Assembly (NCBI RefSeq): GCF_014649835.1
Contig: NZ_BMTU01000017.1
Span: forward strand, 62,001-126,000
Origin: Streptomyces pilosus
Lineage (GTDB): Bacteria > Actinomycetota > Actinomycetes > Streptomycetales > Streptomycetaceae
DNA length: 64,000 bases
Reading direction: 5' to 3'
Each line of letters starts with the position of its first letter. Position 1 is the first letter of the stretch. Shown here in pieces: positions 18,082 through 27,448 of the stretch. The translations under genes and the position numbers were made by a program. The notes under the pieces are model-generated. The model was given only the letters and a program-made list of their open reading frames with translations, had not been told where the DNA came from and did no database searches.

Positions 18082-18951
18082 CAGACCCTGTTCCACGGGC
18101 CCGGTCCTCTGCTCACACCTGCGCCCGCCCACAGACCCGGTCCTCCACCAAAGCCTCCTCCCCCGGCCCGCGTCGCCCGACCCCGTAGCGACGACGCGGG
18201 CCCTCACGCGCCCCGACCTCCCACAGCCGGAACGCGAGCCTTCACCACCGGGCCGGACGGCCCGGTGCACGGTCGGCACACTCGTCCGTACGGCCACCGC
18301 CGGACGCCCCGCGGGGCAGGCGGCGGCCGAAGCCGCTGGGTCCGCTGCCCGCACCCGACGCCCCTGTGGCAGCGCGGCCGAGTTCCTGACCGGCACTCCT
18401 GCCCCACCGCACCACACCGCCGCGGATGGGGGCCCGTCATCGTGTCCGCCGGCGAGGTGCCCCGACGCGGGGAGCGCGGCGTCGACGCTTCCGTGCGCGC
18501 CCTCGAGTCCCCGGAGCACCGCGACCGGACCGGCCGCCCGAGCGCGCCGCGGGTGGCGACAACGCGGCACGCGGGCCGGCCCCGCCCGACACCGGTGCGG
18601 ATCACTGCCGTCACGGCGGAGCGGGGGCGGGGGCGTCGTGACTCGTCGTCCGGCCTTCAGCGACGTACCACAACGCCTCGGGCCGTGCCCGGCCCGCGCC
18701 CCGCACAGTCCGCAGCCGGGGCGGTCCGCCCACACCCCCGGGCCCCGCCGGCCCTGCCGATGCCCGCCGGCCCTGCCGATCGACCGGCCCCCGCCGCCGC
18801 TCCCGTCCGGCAAAGGAGGAGACCGCCGCCAGGGCATGGAAGGCCGCGCGGCGCACCGCGAACAACGCGCTCGGTACGGCGCGGATGCCGGGGTGTTCCG
18901 CAGCCGCCCGGCGCACCGGCACACCACCGGTCCGCTCCGCGGCCCGGTCCG
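18082..18951. other. 870-base gap, no confident gene
   Basis: No protein is recognised on either strand. One weak candidate lies on the minus strand at 18611-18955 (114 codons): its GTG overlaps the ATP-grasp stop as GTGA, but its composition is Arg/Ala/Pro-rich with no motif, as expected for a chance frame at this GC content. The rest of the gap also shows Arg/Pro-rich pseudo-frames. Confidence 0.5.
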
Positions 18952-20244
18952 TCACGGCCGCCCCCCGGCCGTCGCGTCGAACCCCGGTATCAGCCGGATG
19001 CCCAGTGCCCGCTCCACCTGCCGGGTGACGGAGCGGGCCGTGCCCCGGTCGGGGGCGGCGACCATGAAGCTGGCCAGGTGCAGGGTGCGCTGCCTGCTGA
19101 CCCGCTGGCCCGGCGCGAAGTGCGGGGAGAGGTGGACCAGTTCGGGGTAGCCGCGCAGGACCGCCCCGGCCGGGGTCTGCGTGGCCACCCGCCAGTTGCC
19201 CGCCGGGATCGGCAGATACCGCAACAGGGCGACCCGGGTGAACTCCGGCAGCCCGCTCGGCTGGAGACCCAGCGCGGCGCGGCCGATCTCGGCGGCGTAG
19301 TCGTAACCGGCCGCCACCTTGAACATGGTCGGCAGCGGGCCGCCCGCCCGCGCGTTGACCTCGATGACGCGCGGCCCGTCGGCCGTCAGCGCGATCTCGG
19401 TGTGCACCGCGCCCGAGACCAGCCCGATCGCCCTGATCGCCCGGTCGGCGACGTCGACGGCGGCCGCCCGGGTCGCCTCGTCCAGCCGGCCGGGCAGCAC
19501 GACGCCCTCCTCGGCGTAGCCATGCTCCAGGGGCAGCCGGTCGGAGACCGCCAGGTGGTGGGCGGTACCGCCGGCCAGCAGCGACTCCACGCTGCAGTAG
19601 GCCGCGTAGCCGCTGTCACCGTCCCTCTCCAGCGCCATGCGCTGCTCCAGCAGGTACGCCTCGTCGGACTGCAGGAAGGTGGTCTTCTCGGCGCGCGCCG
19701 CGGTGAAGGCGTGGATCAGCTCGGCGTACGTCGACACCAGCCGGACACTCTGGCTGCCCGTGCCCAGCGAGGGCTTGAACACACCGGGCAGCCCGACGCG
19801 GGCGGCTGCCGCCGCGAGGTCCCGCTCGCTGGTGATGATCTCGAACTCGGGTGAGGGCACGTCGCGTTCGGCGAAGAGCAGGCGCTGAAGCGACTTGGAC
19901 TGGGCGATGGCCACCGCCTCGGGCGGGTTGCCGGGCAGGCCCAGACGGAAGGCGATCTCCGCCTGCGGGCGCAGCAGCAGTTCGGAGTAGGTCACCACAC
20001 CGTCCAACGGCAGCCGGCCGTGCAGGGCGACGGCGGCCAGGACCGCCGCGTCCAGGTCGGCTACCTCCACGAACTCGCCGCGCAGCCGGCGCCGTTCCCA
20101 GTCCGCGCGGACCGGCTCGGCGGGGCGCCAGGCGGTGACGTACACGACGCTGACGGCGTCGGTCAGCGTGGACAGGGAGTCGAGGGCCTCGCCGGTGGCG
20201 TGGCCGCCGATCCCGGCGAGGAGCAGAACGTGAGGGGCACCCAT
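18952..20244 (-). CDS. ATP-grasp ligase
   Basis: A 430-residue ATP-grasp enzyme. The N-terminal pre-ATP-grasp Rossmann-like domain starts HVLLLAGIGGH. The nucleotide-binding core holds GVFKPSLGTGSQSVRLV, and the metal-binding signature VIEVNARAGGPLP lies near residue 305. Such enzymes join a carboxylate to an amine or thiol through an acyl phosphate and are frequent in peptide-like natural products. It is transcribed leftwards, divergent from the 2OG oxygenase. In this setting it may attach an amino acid to the nitrogenous scaffold; substrates are unknown. Confidence 0.85.
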   Translation of the reverse strand: MGAPHVLLLAGIGGHATGEALDSLSTLTDAVSVVYVTAWRPAEPVRADWERRRLRGEFVEVADLDAAVLAAVALHGRLPLDGVVTYSELLLRPQAEIAFRLGLPGNPPEAVAIAQSKSLQRLLFAERDVPSPEFEIITSERDLAAAAARVGLPGVFKPSLGTGSQSVRLVSTYAELIHAFTAARAEKTTFLQSDEAYLLEQRMALERDGDSGYAAYCSVESLLAGGTAHHLAVSDRLPLEHGYAEEGVVLPGRLDEATRAAAVDVADRAIRAIGLVSGAVHTEIALTADGPRVIEVNARAGGPLPTMFKVAAGYDYAAEIGRAALGLQPSGLPEFTRVALLRYLPIPAGNWRVATQTPAGAVLRGYPELVHLSPHFAPGQRVSRQRTLHLASFMVAAPDRGTARSVTRQVERALGIRLIPGFDATAGGRP

Positions 20245-20897
20245 GATGGCGAGGCCTTTCGTCCGGGGGCGGGGAGGGACAGGAGCGCGTTCGCCCCGGC
20301 CGGCGGCCTGTCGCCGGATACCGGACCGTCCTGGTCGGCGGGGGGGGCGTCGTCTCCACCGGAACCACGGGCCCGTCGCCCGGCTCCCTGGCCCGGTCCT
20401 GCTGTTGCGCCAGCGTCCGCCTCGCGCGCCGGGTAGCTCAAGGAAGCCGGGACGAATGGGTCAGGTGACCTGTTCGAGCCGCCCGTCGACACGGTGCGGG
20501 ACGGGCGTCGACACGGTGCGGGGCGAATGCCGGAAGTTGCCGGATTCCCGGCCCCCCGCTGGCCGTCCGGAAGGTCGCCCGCCTACTTTCGGGGTTCGGC
20601 GGACCCGCACACCGGACGTGCGGGAAGCCGGGACGCGCCCCGTTACCGAACCCTTGGGAGGTGAGGACGAGACGGCGTACGCACCCCTTTTTACCTTCCG
20701 GCGGCCCGCGGTCCGGTGCCCGGACCGCCGCCCCAGGCCACACGCCACGGGTCACAGGCCACCCCGCACCACGGACGCCGGGAAGCGGGGCACCGCACAG
20801 ACCGCTCGGAGCCCGAGAACCCACAGCCCGGAGCCCGAGAACCCACAGCCCAAAGCCCGAGGCCGTGCCCGACGCGCCGCCCGTGAAGGGACGGAAC
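20245..20897. promoter_or_regulatory. Divergent intergenic region
   Basis: This 650-base region separates the leftward ATP-grasp gene from the rightward 2OG oxygenase and should hold promoters for both. Near 20812-20862 there are two direct copies of GCCCGAGAACCCACAGCCC and a partial third. No convincing gene or RNA is seen. Confidence 0.5.
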
Positions 20898-21818
20898 ATG
20901 CTCAAGGAAATCGACCTGGAACGGCCCGGCGGCCGGCAGCACCTGCGCGGCGCACTGCGCGACGGGTTCTTCCTCGTCCGCGACACCGTTCCCGAAAGTC
21001 TGCTGGACGAGGCGTACGCCTTCCTGCGCGCCTTCTTCGCCCTGCCCCCCGACGCCAAGGCCACCTGCCGGGTGGCGGGCGGCAACGGACAGGCCGGCTA
21101 CACCCCACCCCTGCCGCAGCGCACCGGGAAGGACCCCGCGCCCGACTGGCAGGAACTCTTCCACTGGCAAGCGCCGTTGCCCGCACGGCACCCGCTGCGC
21201 CTGCGCTACCCGGCCCGCTACCCCGACCCGTACTTCCCCGACCACCTGGTGCCCGGTATCGGCTCCGCGCTGCGCGAACTCCACACACGCCTGCTCCGCT
21301 TCCAGCACGACGTCGTCCGCACCCTCGCCGGCGCCCTCGGCGCCCACCCCGACTACTTCACCGACATGCTGCAGGACGGCCCCGCCGTCAACCGGGCCAC
21401 CTGGCACCCGCCGATGGACCAGGCGCCCTCGCAACGCCAGGTGTGGACGGTGGAGCACCAGGACGTCGACCTGATCACCGCCCTGCCCAGGGCGACCGCG
21501 CCCGGCCTGGAAGTCCTCCTCGACGGCGAGTGGCTGCCCGTCGAGGCGCCGTCCGGCTACACCGTGGTCCATGTCGGCACCGCCCTCGACCGCCTCACCA
21601 ACGGCTTCGCCCGCGCCGCCGTCCACCGGGTCATGGCCCAGCCGGGCCAGAGCGGAGGCCGCCTCTCCCTCGCCCAGTTCTGCCACCCCACCCCCTGGAC
21701 CGCCCTCACTCCCCTCCCCGTCCCGGACACCGACCCCTCCCCCCACCGCTTCGCCACCCTCACCGCGGACGAACTCGTCCAACGCAGCACCTACCGCACC
21801 CACCACCTGACCCCGTAA
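20898..21818 (+). CDS. 2-oxoglutarate/Fe(II)-dependent oxygenase, IPNS-like
   Basis: A 306-residue member of the isopenicillin-N-synthase-like group. An N-terminal DIOX_N region precedes the double-stranded beta-helix core with iron ligands His187 and Asp189 in EHQDVDL and His243 in AVHRV. GRLSLAQF supplies the R-x-S pair (Arg255, Ser257) that binds 2-oxoglutarate. ATG 20898 follows GAAGGGACGG; the longer frame upstream is not needed. It probably hydroxylates, desaturates or cyclises a pathway intermediate. Confidence 0.88.
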   Translation: MLKEIDLERPGGRQHLRGALRDGFFLVRDTVPESLLDEAYAFLRAFFALPPDAKATCRVAGGNGQAGYTPPLPQRTGKDPAPDWQELFHWQAPLPARHPLRLRYPARYPDPYFPDHLVPGIGSALRELHTRLLRFQHDVVRTLAGALGAHPDYFTDMLQDGPAVNRATWHPPMDQAPSQRQVWTVEHQDVDLITALPRATAPGLEVLLDGEWLPVEAPSGYTVVHVGTALDRLTNGFARAAVHRVMAQPGQSGGRLSLAQFCHPTPWTALTPLPVPDTDPSPHRFATLTADELVQRSTYRTHHLTP

Positions 21819-22130
21819 CAGCGCAGGCATGCGTACGGACAACGGCCATCGCTTCGCGTCTGCGCCTACCGGTCGGTCATTTGCCGGTTCGCCGGGCGCC
21901 GGGCCGGCAGCGGGTGTGCCGAAGCCCCTCCACCCGCGCAGTCCGGCACAGGCGCTGCCCTCCCGCCGCTCCGCCCCTGCGCCCTGAGCACGAGCGGGGC
22001 CGAGATGACACATTCCGCCCCGATCCCGCCGCATCTCCCCCGGCCTCCCGGAAGCTGCACCTCAACCGCACCACCCCGCGCGCGCCCCCTCCACCCCCGC
22101 CCGCCCCGGACCTGACGGAGAGTGATCCCC
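21819..22130. other. 312-base spacer
   Basis: No gene is visible between the oxygenase and the exported flavoprotein oxidase. The stretch is GC-rich with a GCCGGGCGCCGGGCCGGC palindromic cluster near 21890-21915. Confidence 0.5.
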
Positions 22131-23657
22131 ATGCTCAGCCGACGCACCCTCATACGGGCCTCGGCCGGCACCACCGCTGCAGCCGCCCTCACCGCCACCA
22201 CCGGCGGCCTCGTCCTCGCCGCCGCCGACACCGCGGTGCCCTGGAACAGCCTGCGGTACCGTCTCACCGGCCCGCTCGTCCTGCCCCACGACGCCCGTTA
22301 CGACACCGCCCGGCAGCTCCAGCTGGCCCAGTTCGACACCGTTCACCCCCAGGCCGTCGCCTACTGCGCCACCGACGCCGACGTCGCCGCCTGCATCCGC
22401 TTCGCCCAGGACAACAGCCTGGCCACCGCCGTCCGCAGTGGCGGCCACAGCGCCGCCGGCTACTCCACCGGCCCCGGCCTCGTCATCGACGTCTCCCGCC
22501 TCAACAGCGTCCGCGTCGGCGGCTCCACCATCCACCTCGGCGCCGGCAGCCAGGGCGTCGACGCCGTCAACGCCCTCGCCCCGTACGGCATCCAGGTCGC
22601 CGGCGGCACCTGTCCCACCGTCGCCATGGGCGGCTGGATCCAGGGCGGCGGCCTGGGCTACGCCTCCCGCAAGTACGGCATGGGCTCCGACCTCCTCGTC
22701 TCCGCCCGCGTCGTCCTCGCCGACGGCCACACCGTACGCGCCTCCGCCACCAGCAACACCGACCTGTTCTGGGCACTGCGCGGAGGCGGCGGCGGAAACT
22801 TCGGCATCGTCACCGCCTACGAGGTGCGGCCCGTACAGATCCCGGTCCTGACCCTGTTCAACCTCAACTTCCACTTCACCGACGCCGTCCAGGTGATCCT
22901 CGCCTGGCAGGACTGGATGGCGTCCGCACCCCGTGAACTCGCCTGCGAGCTGATGTTCCTGCACTCCACCGACGCCCCCGCCGGCACCGAGCCCCACGTC
23001 GTCCTCACCGGCGCCTTCCACGGCACCACAAGCGACTGCGACCGCCTCCTGGACCGTCTCACCACCGCGGCCGGCCACCCCGGCACCAGCCGCACCAGCA
23101 GCGAACTCCCCTACACGCAAGCGATGATGCAGGTGTACGGCTGCGGCGACAAAACCGTCGACGCCTGCCACCGCGTCGGCTTCACCCCCGAGGCGCAGCT
23201 CCCCCGCGACTCCCACACCACCCAGCGCAACCAGTTCTTCGCCACACCCTGGACATCCGCCACCGCCCGCGCCGCCCTGGACGCCTTCACCGCCGACCCG
23301 GCCCCCGGCCAGTTCCGCTTCCTCGGCCTGTTCCCCTACGGCGGACGCATCAACGAGGTCTCCCCCACCGCCACCGCGTTCGTCCACCGCAACGCGGTAC
23401 TCAACGCCGGATACGCGCTCACCCTGTCCACCCCCGCCCCCGCCCCGGACGACCGCGCCCGCGCCCAGGCCTGGGTGAACCACGCGTACACCACCCTGGA
23501 CACCCACTCCAGTCACCGCTCCTACCAGAACTACATGGACCCGGCCCTCGCCACCTGGCGCGAGGCCTACTACGGCGAGAACTACGCCCGCCTGCGGACG
23601 GTCAAGCAGTCCTACGACCCCCACCGCTTCTTCGACTTCGCCCAGGCCATCGACTGA
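22131..23657 (+). CDS. Exported BBE-type FAD-linked oxidase with bicovalent flavin site
   Basis: A 508-residue protein. The N-terminus MLSRRTLIRASAG followed by an alanine-rich stretch is a Tat signal. The PCMH FAD domain carries SGGHSAAGY (His106) and GGTCPTVAMGG (Cys161), the two residues that anchor FAD in bicovalent berberine-bridge-type enzymes. The C-terminal berberine-like domain includes YQNYMDP and YDPHRFFDF. Such oxidases oxidise alcohols, sugars or amines outside the cell and release peroxide. ATG 22131 has GGAG ten bases upstream. It may perform a late extracytoplasmic oxidation. Confidence 0.88.
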   Translation: MLSRRTLIRASAGTTAAAALTATTGGLVLAAADTAVPWNSLRYRLTGPLVLPHDARYDTARQLQLAQFDTVHPQAVAYCATDADVAACIRFAQDNSLATAVRSGGHSAAGYSTGPGLVIDVSRLNSVRVGGSTIHLGAGSQGVDAVNALAPYGIQVAGGTCPTVAMGGWIQGGGLGYASRKYGMGSDLLVSARVVLADGHTVRASATSNTDLFWALRGGGGGNFGIVTAYEVRPVQIPVLTLFNLNFHFTDAVQVILAWQDWMASAPRELACELMFLHSTDAPAGTEPHVVLTGAFHGTTSDCDRLLDRLTTAAGHPGTSRTSSELPYTQAMMQVYGCGDKTVDACHRVGFTPEAQLPRDSHTTQRNQFFATPWTSATARAALDAFTADPAPGQFRFLGLFPYGGRINEVSPTATAFVHRNAVLNAGYALTLSTPAPAPDDRARAQAWVNHAYTTLDTHSSHRSYQNYMDPALATWREAYYGENYARLRTVKQSYDPHRFFDFAQAID

Positions 23658-23721
23658 CCCCCCACACCCCTCCCCCCCGGCCCCCACCCGCCTTCGCCCG
23701 CTCCCCACCCAAGGACCCACC

Positions 23722-24681
23722 GTGACCAGCACCGGCAACCACATACGCGACGTCATCATCATCGGCTCCGGCCCCGCGGGATACACCGCAGCCCTCTACA
23801 CCGCACGCGCCCAGCTGTCCCCCCTCGTCTTCGCCGGCTCCCTCCTCGTCGGCGGCGCCCTCACCACCACCACCGAAGTGGAAAATTACCCCGGCTTCCC
23901 CGAAGGAATACTGGGCCCCGACCTGATGGACCGCATGCGCGCACAGTCCGAACGCTTCGGCGCCGACATCATCGACGACGACATCACCGCCGTGAACCTC
24001 ACCGGCACGATCAAAACCGTCACCGACTCCACCGGCACCAAACACCACGCCCGCACCGTGATCGTCGCCACCGGCTCACAACACCGCACCCTGGGACTCC
24101 CCCGCGAGGACACCCTCTCCGGACGCGGGGTCTCCTCCTGCGCCACCTGCGACGGCTTCTTCTTCAAAGGCCGCGACATCGCGGTCGTGGGCGGCGGCGA
24201 CACAGCGATGGAAGAGGCCACCTTCCTCACCCGCTACGCCAACTCCGTCACGATCATCCACCGACGCGACACCCTACGCGCCTCCAAAGTCATGCAGGAA
24301 CGCGCCCGCGCCCACCCCGACATCACCTTCGCCTGGAACAGCGAAGTCACCGAACTCCACGGCGACAACCACCTCACCTCCCTGACCCTGCGCAACACCC
24401 AAACCGGCGAACACCACCCCCTCCCCGTCACCGGCCTCTTCATCGCCATCGGCCACAACCCCCGCACCCACCTATTCAAAGACCAACTCGACCTCGACGA
24501 CGCCGGCTACATCCAAGTCCAAACCCCCACCACCCACACCAGCATCCCCGGCGTCTTCGCCGCCGGCGACGCCGTCGACCACACCTACCGCCAAGCCATC
24601 ACAGCCGCCGCCACCGGCTGCGCAGCAGCCCTCGACACAGAACGCCACCTCACCCACCACCCCAACATCAACCTCTGCTGA
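23722..24681 (+). CDS. trxB: Thioredoxin-disulfide reductase
   Basis: A 319-residue low-molecular-weight thioredoxin reductase. FAD binding is shown by VIIIGSGPAGYTAAL, the redox-active CATC (Cys140, Cys143) sits in VSSCATCDGFFF, NADPH binding is VVGGGDTAMEEA, and the C-terminal GVFAAGDAVD closes the FAD site. GTG 23722 follows AAGGA. It starts 64 bases after the oxidase. The gene is unusually rich in C and A on the plus strand. It could be a second, cluster-linked copy that keeps redox partners reduced; no thioredoxin gene is adjacent. Confidence 0.9.
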   Translation: MTSTGNHIRDVIIIGSGPAGYTAALYTARAQLSPLVFAGSLLVGGALTTTTEVENYPGFPEGILGPDLMDRMRAQSERFGADIIDDDITAVNLTGTIKTVTDSTGTKHHARTVIVATGSQHRTLGLPREDTLSGRGVSSCATCDGFFFKGRDIAVVGGGDTAMEEATFLTRYANSVTIIHRRDTLRASKVMQERARAHPDITFAWNSEVTELHGDNHLTSLTLRNTQTGEHHPLPVTGLFIAIGHNPRTHLFKDQLDLDDAGYIQVQTPTTHTSIPGVFAAGDAVDHTYRQAITAAATGCAAALDTERHLTHHPNINLC

Positions 24682-24890
24682 CCACCACCCACACACACCA
24701 CGGCCGGAGCCCACCACACGAACCAGCCCCACCACCACCCACACAAAGCCAAACCCCAAACACCCACAACCACCAACCCACCCCCCCCAGCGGCCAAAAC
24801 ACCAAACGGAAACCCCACCCAACCGCAGGCAACACCTCCCCCAACCACACCACCCACCCCTGCCCCCACACAGAGAGCTCCACCCCGACA
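24682..24890. other. Strand-asymmetric C/A-rich spacer
   Basis: Directly after trxB the plus strand is almost free of G for long stretches and consists of CCACC, CACACA and CAACCACC runs. Such skew is unlike the surrounding sequence. No gene is seen; a pyrimidine/purine bias of this sort can act as a transcription-termination or pausing zone, but that is a guess. Confidence 0.55.
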
Positions 24891-24908
24891 TCAAGGAGAA
24901 GCACCTCC

Positions 24909-24971
24909 GTAAAGCTCTACGGCCACGCCAGCTTCGAGCTCCTCCGCAAGCGTGTCCTGCTCTACTCCTGA
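24909..24971 (+). pseudogene. ISL3-family transposase C-terminal remnant
   Basis: Twenty codons ending in a stop read VKLYGHASFELLRKRVLLYS. The LYGxAxFELLRKRVL ending is the characteristic C-terminus of ISL3-family transposases. Nothing of the preceding catalytic domain is present, so this is a short relic marking the start of the scar zone. Confidence 0.6.
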
Positions 24972-25417
24972 AAAGGCTGTGCGCAGCCACTGCGCAGGCT
25001 GAGGCCGGTTATCGCCAGGTCAGCAAGGTCTGTGCTCGAGCAGTACATGGAGCCGCGGTGACGGCGTCTCGTCGGGGGTGACGTTGCAGAGGCAGCCCTA
25101 TCAGACCTCGAATCCGCAGAAGCAGCCCTGGGTGCGGCGTGCGGTGGACGGCAGTGTGAAGGATGTACCTTCCCCGCTCCGTGGCCGCGGCAGCTCGATA
25201 CGCAACAATTCCGACCGCACCGCCCGCGGGTACGCAAAGCGTCAGCACTCAGGGCGGTGGGTGTGTGATCCGCAGCGGCGGCTCCCTCCACGACCTGCGC
25301 GGCTACACCCTCAACGACCAGACCCGCTCGTTGAAGATCAACCGCAACGACTGCGGATGGATGCCCCGACGTCTTCCCCTCCTGGTGCCACAGGCAGGCC
25401 CATGGAGGTCCCCGGCC
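24972..25417. other. Scar region with weak I36-like fragment
   Basis: No intact gene. A rightward stretch near 25266-25366 reads GGSLHDLRGYTLNDQ, resembling a piece of a peptidase-inhibitor I36 or crystallin-like repeat, but it has no start of its own and runs out of homology quickly. Treated as a possible relic only. Confidence 0.35.
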
Positions 25418-26044
25418 CTATGGAGAAGTCACCTCCATGGTGGTGCCGGCCTGCCGGTACAGGTGGGCCAGAGCCTCATCGTCCACGGGGTAAGGGCGTT
25501 CACGCGGCAGGAGGTACGGGGCGACGTCCAGTTCTCCGTCTCGCACGTGGGCGTGGACCGTGCGGGCCAGCGGCGTGACATCGGTGATGGAGACGATCCA
25601 CTCGTCAGCGTAGAGATGTGCGGCTTCGCCGGAGAGGCCGAGCTGCAGCGATCGGTGCGGAAGCGGCTGGAGGCGCAGGTCACGTTCGGGGTCCCACTGC
25701 ACCCGGGCGGGAGCATGCCTCAACTGGCGCTTCCACGTGCCGATGTCGGTGTGGAGTCCGTGCTCGTAGTGGGACAGGCAGGCGTGCCGCAGTGCCCACT
25801 CGAAACCCTTCCTGGTGATCTCGACGGCGAGGACGGTCTCCTGGCCTTCCTTGCTGCCCCATCCGCAGCGGTACATCATCCACAGGAACGACGGCTTGAT
25901 CCACGTCATCCGGTCCCGCTTCCACTCCGCCGGGAAACGGCCATCCCGGGCCGCCGCCAGACCGATCGCCGGCGAATACGCCTGGTAGACGGTGATCGTG
26001 GAGTCCTGGTACAGGGCTCGGATCTGGTACTTGGGTTCTGTCAC
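25418..26044 (-). CDS. DUF4291 domain protein
   Basis: A 208-residue protein covering a whole DUF4291 domain: YQIRALYQDSTITVYQAYSP at the start, MTWIKPSFLWMMYRCGW in the centre, VQWDPERDLRL and ADEWIVSITDVT towards the end. The family's biochemical role is unknown. The GTG at 26044 is chosen because it precedes the conserved IRALY motif by six codons; the frame is open upstream but not conserved. It stands alone in a scar region. Confidence 0.85.
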   Translation of the reverse strand: MTEPKYQIRALYQDSTITVYQAYSPAIGLAAARDGRFPAEWKRDRMTWIKPSFLWMMYRCGWGSKEGQETVLAVEITRKGFEWALRHACLSHYEHGLHTDIGTWKRQLRHAPARVQWDPERDLRLQPLPHRSLQLGLSGEAAHLYADEWIVSITDVTPLARTVHAHVRDGELDVAPYLLPRERPYPVDDEALAHLYRQAGTTMEVTSP

Positions 26045-26109
26045 TGGATCAGGGTGAACAGACGTCGTCGCACACGCCACCGAATTACCGCGGCGGGAAG
26101 CCACCGACT

Positions 26110-26408
26110 CTACGGTGGCGAATGAGGGGGGCAGGCGACGCCCATGAAGGCAAGGAAACCAAGTCGCGGGAGCGACGCTGGTCGGATGCGGCCGATACGG
26201 ATCCCGGCGAAGGCGGAGACGACCAGCCCGAGGGAGAACGCCGCGGTGGTCACCCCGGCCGGCCAACCGGTCACGGCGGTGATCTGAAGGTTGAGGACGG
26301 CGAAGGCGTGGTGGACGATGCCCCAGCTCACGATCTGCGTCGCGCAGAGGGCGGGCAGGGCGGCGCGCGGCCGCGACCGGTCCCCCGTTCCCGTCGCGGC
26401 CCCGCTGC
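26110..26408 (-). pseudogene. MFS transporter N-terminal fragment
   Basis: The minus strand encodes ALPALCATQIVSWGIVHHAF and VTTAAFSLGLVVSAFAGIRIGR, matching the first two to three membrane helices of a major-facilitator transporter. The remaining nine or so helices are missing, and its 5' side abuts the truncated IS5 transposase exactly where homology changes. A deletion or IS insertion destroyed the gene. Confidence 0.65.
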
Positions 26409-26409
26409 C

Positions 26410-26892
26410 GACCACGGTCTCGGACGCTCCCGGGGCGGGCTGACCACCAAGATTCATCTTGCCGTCAAGCAGGGGCAGAAGCCGCTGTCCGTCGTGATCA
26501 CAGCCGGTCAGCGGGGTGACTCGCCACAGTTCGAACCGGTCCTGGACGCGATCCGGGTGCCCCGACTCGGCCCTGGACGGCCTCGCAGGCGACCGGACCG
26601 GGTACGGGCCGACAAGGCGTACGACTCCCGCCGCAACCGGGCCTACCTACGCAGACGCGGGATCAAGGCGACCATCCCGGTCCCGGCGGACCGGGTCCGC
26701 CACCGCCACAAGCTAGGCTCCCGGGGCGGCCGGCCTCCGAAGTTCGACAAGAACGACTACCGCGAGCGGCATGCCGTCGAGTGTGGCATCAATCGCCTCA
26801 AGCGCCATCGTGCCGTGGCCACGCGATACGACAAGCTCGCCGTCCGCTACGAGGCCACTGTGCTGGTCGCAATGATCAACGAATGGATATGA
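26410..26892 (+). pseudogene. IS5-family transposase, C-terminal fragment
   Basis: About 160 codons beginning DHGLGRSRGGLTTKIHLA and ending in a stop after VLVAMINEWI. The segment contains the second catalytic Asp region (VRADKAYDS) and the C1 region with the catalytic glutamate (HAVECGINRLKRHRAVATRYDK). It aligns with the second half of the transposase at 27486-28330 but differs in sequence, so it comes from another IS. The first half, including the first catalytic Asp, is missing. Confidence 0.8.
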
Positions 26893-26931
26893 GTGGTTCT
26901 GGCGTACCCCTGATCGCTAGCCTCACCGGCT

Positions 26932-27375
26932 ATGAAGCAGCGGCAGCAGAAGAAGCTCTCCCACCGCCTTTTCGAGGCAATCCTGTCAGGTGACGCCAGG
27001 AGCGCGAAAACCCTGCTGCGCAGTGGAGCAAATCCGGAGAGAAGGAACACTGACGGCACCACTCCTCTATACTTCGCATCGGTGCAGGGAGAGGTCGAGG
27101 TGGCCCGCTTGCTCATCGAGGCCGGCGCTTCCCCTGACACTGAAAGCAGCGGCCCCGGCTCGGAGGGCACACCGCTGTGCGCAGCTGCTTGCTGGGGACA
27201 CACCGCAACGGTCCGGGAACTGTTGGCGCATGGGGCCGATCCCACCCTCCGCGAAGACCATGGCGCAGGCTGGTCCCCGCTGGACTGGGCGGACAATGGC
27301 CCCCACCCCGACACTGCCGAGATCCTCAGGGCAGCAGGAGCGCACCCAACAACGAAAGCTCACCCAGCTCCGTAG
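26932..27375 (+). CDS. Ankyrin-repeat protein
   Basis: A 147-residue protein made of about four ankyrin repeats: LFEAILSGDARSAKTLLRSGANP, TPLYFASVQGEVEVARLLIEAGA (each described by its core GxxxxAxxLLxxGA pattern), TPLCAAACWGHTATVRELLAHGADP, and a last partial repeat. Such domains mediate protein binding. No signal peptide or enzyme domain. The ATG has only weak ribosome-binding sequence. It lies between two IS copies and may be a survivor of an older island. Confidence 0.8.
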   Translation: MKQRQQKKLSHRLFEAILSGDARSAKTLLRSGANPERRNTDGTTPLYFASVQGEVEVARLLIEAGASPDTESSGPGSEGTPLCAAACWGHTATVRELLAHGADPTLREDHGAGWSPLDWADNGPHPDTAEILRAAGAHPTTKAHPAP

Positions 27376-27448
27376 CCAGGAAAGTCTCACTACCCACTTT
27401 CCCAACAGGCCCTAGCTTGGGATTTAACCTTTGGGGTGGCCTGGCTAG

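Noticed and set aside
16693..18927. N-terminal extension of the quinone reductase frame by about 740 codons
   Set aside because: It runs antisense through two recognised genes and has Arg/Pro-rich chance composition; the family start is at 16692.
18611..18955. 114-codon minus frame starting with GTGA overlap at the ATP-grasp stop
   Set aside because: The overlap is suggestive, but there is no motif and composition fits chance; kept only as a remark in the gap entry.
20425..20480. tRNA-like sequence with GGTAGCTCA and TTCGAGCC boxes
   Set aside because: No pairing acceptor stem, no D-stem closing GAGC at the right distance and no anticodon arm could be drawn.
25266..25366. Peptidase-inhibitor I36-like piece
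   Set aside because: Too short and without a start; similarity could be accidental.
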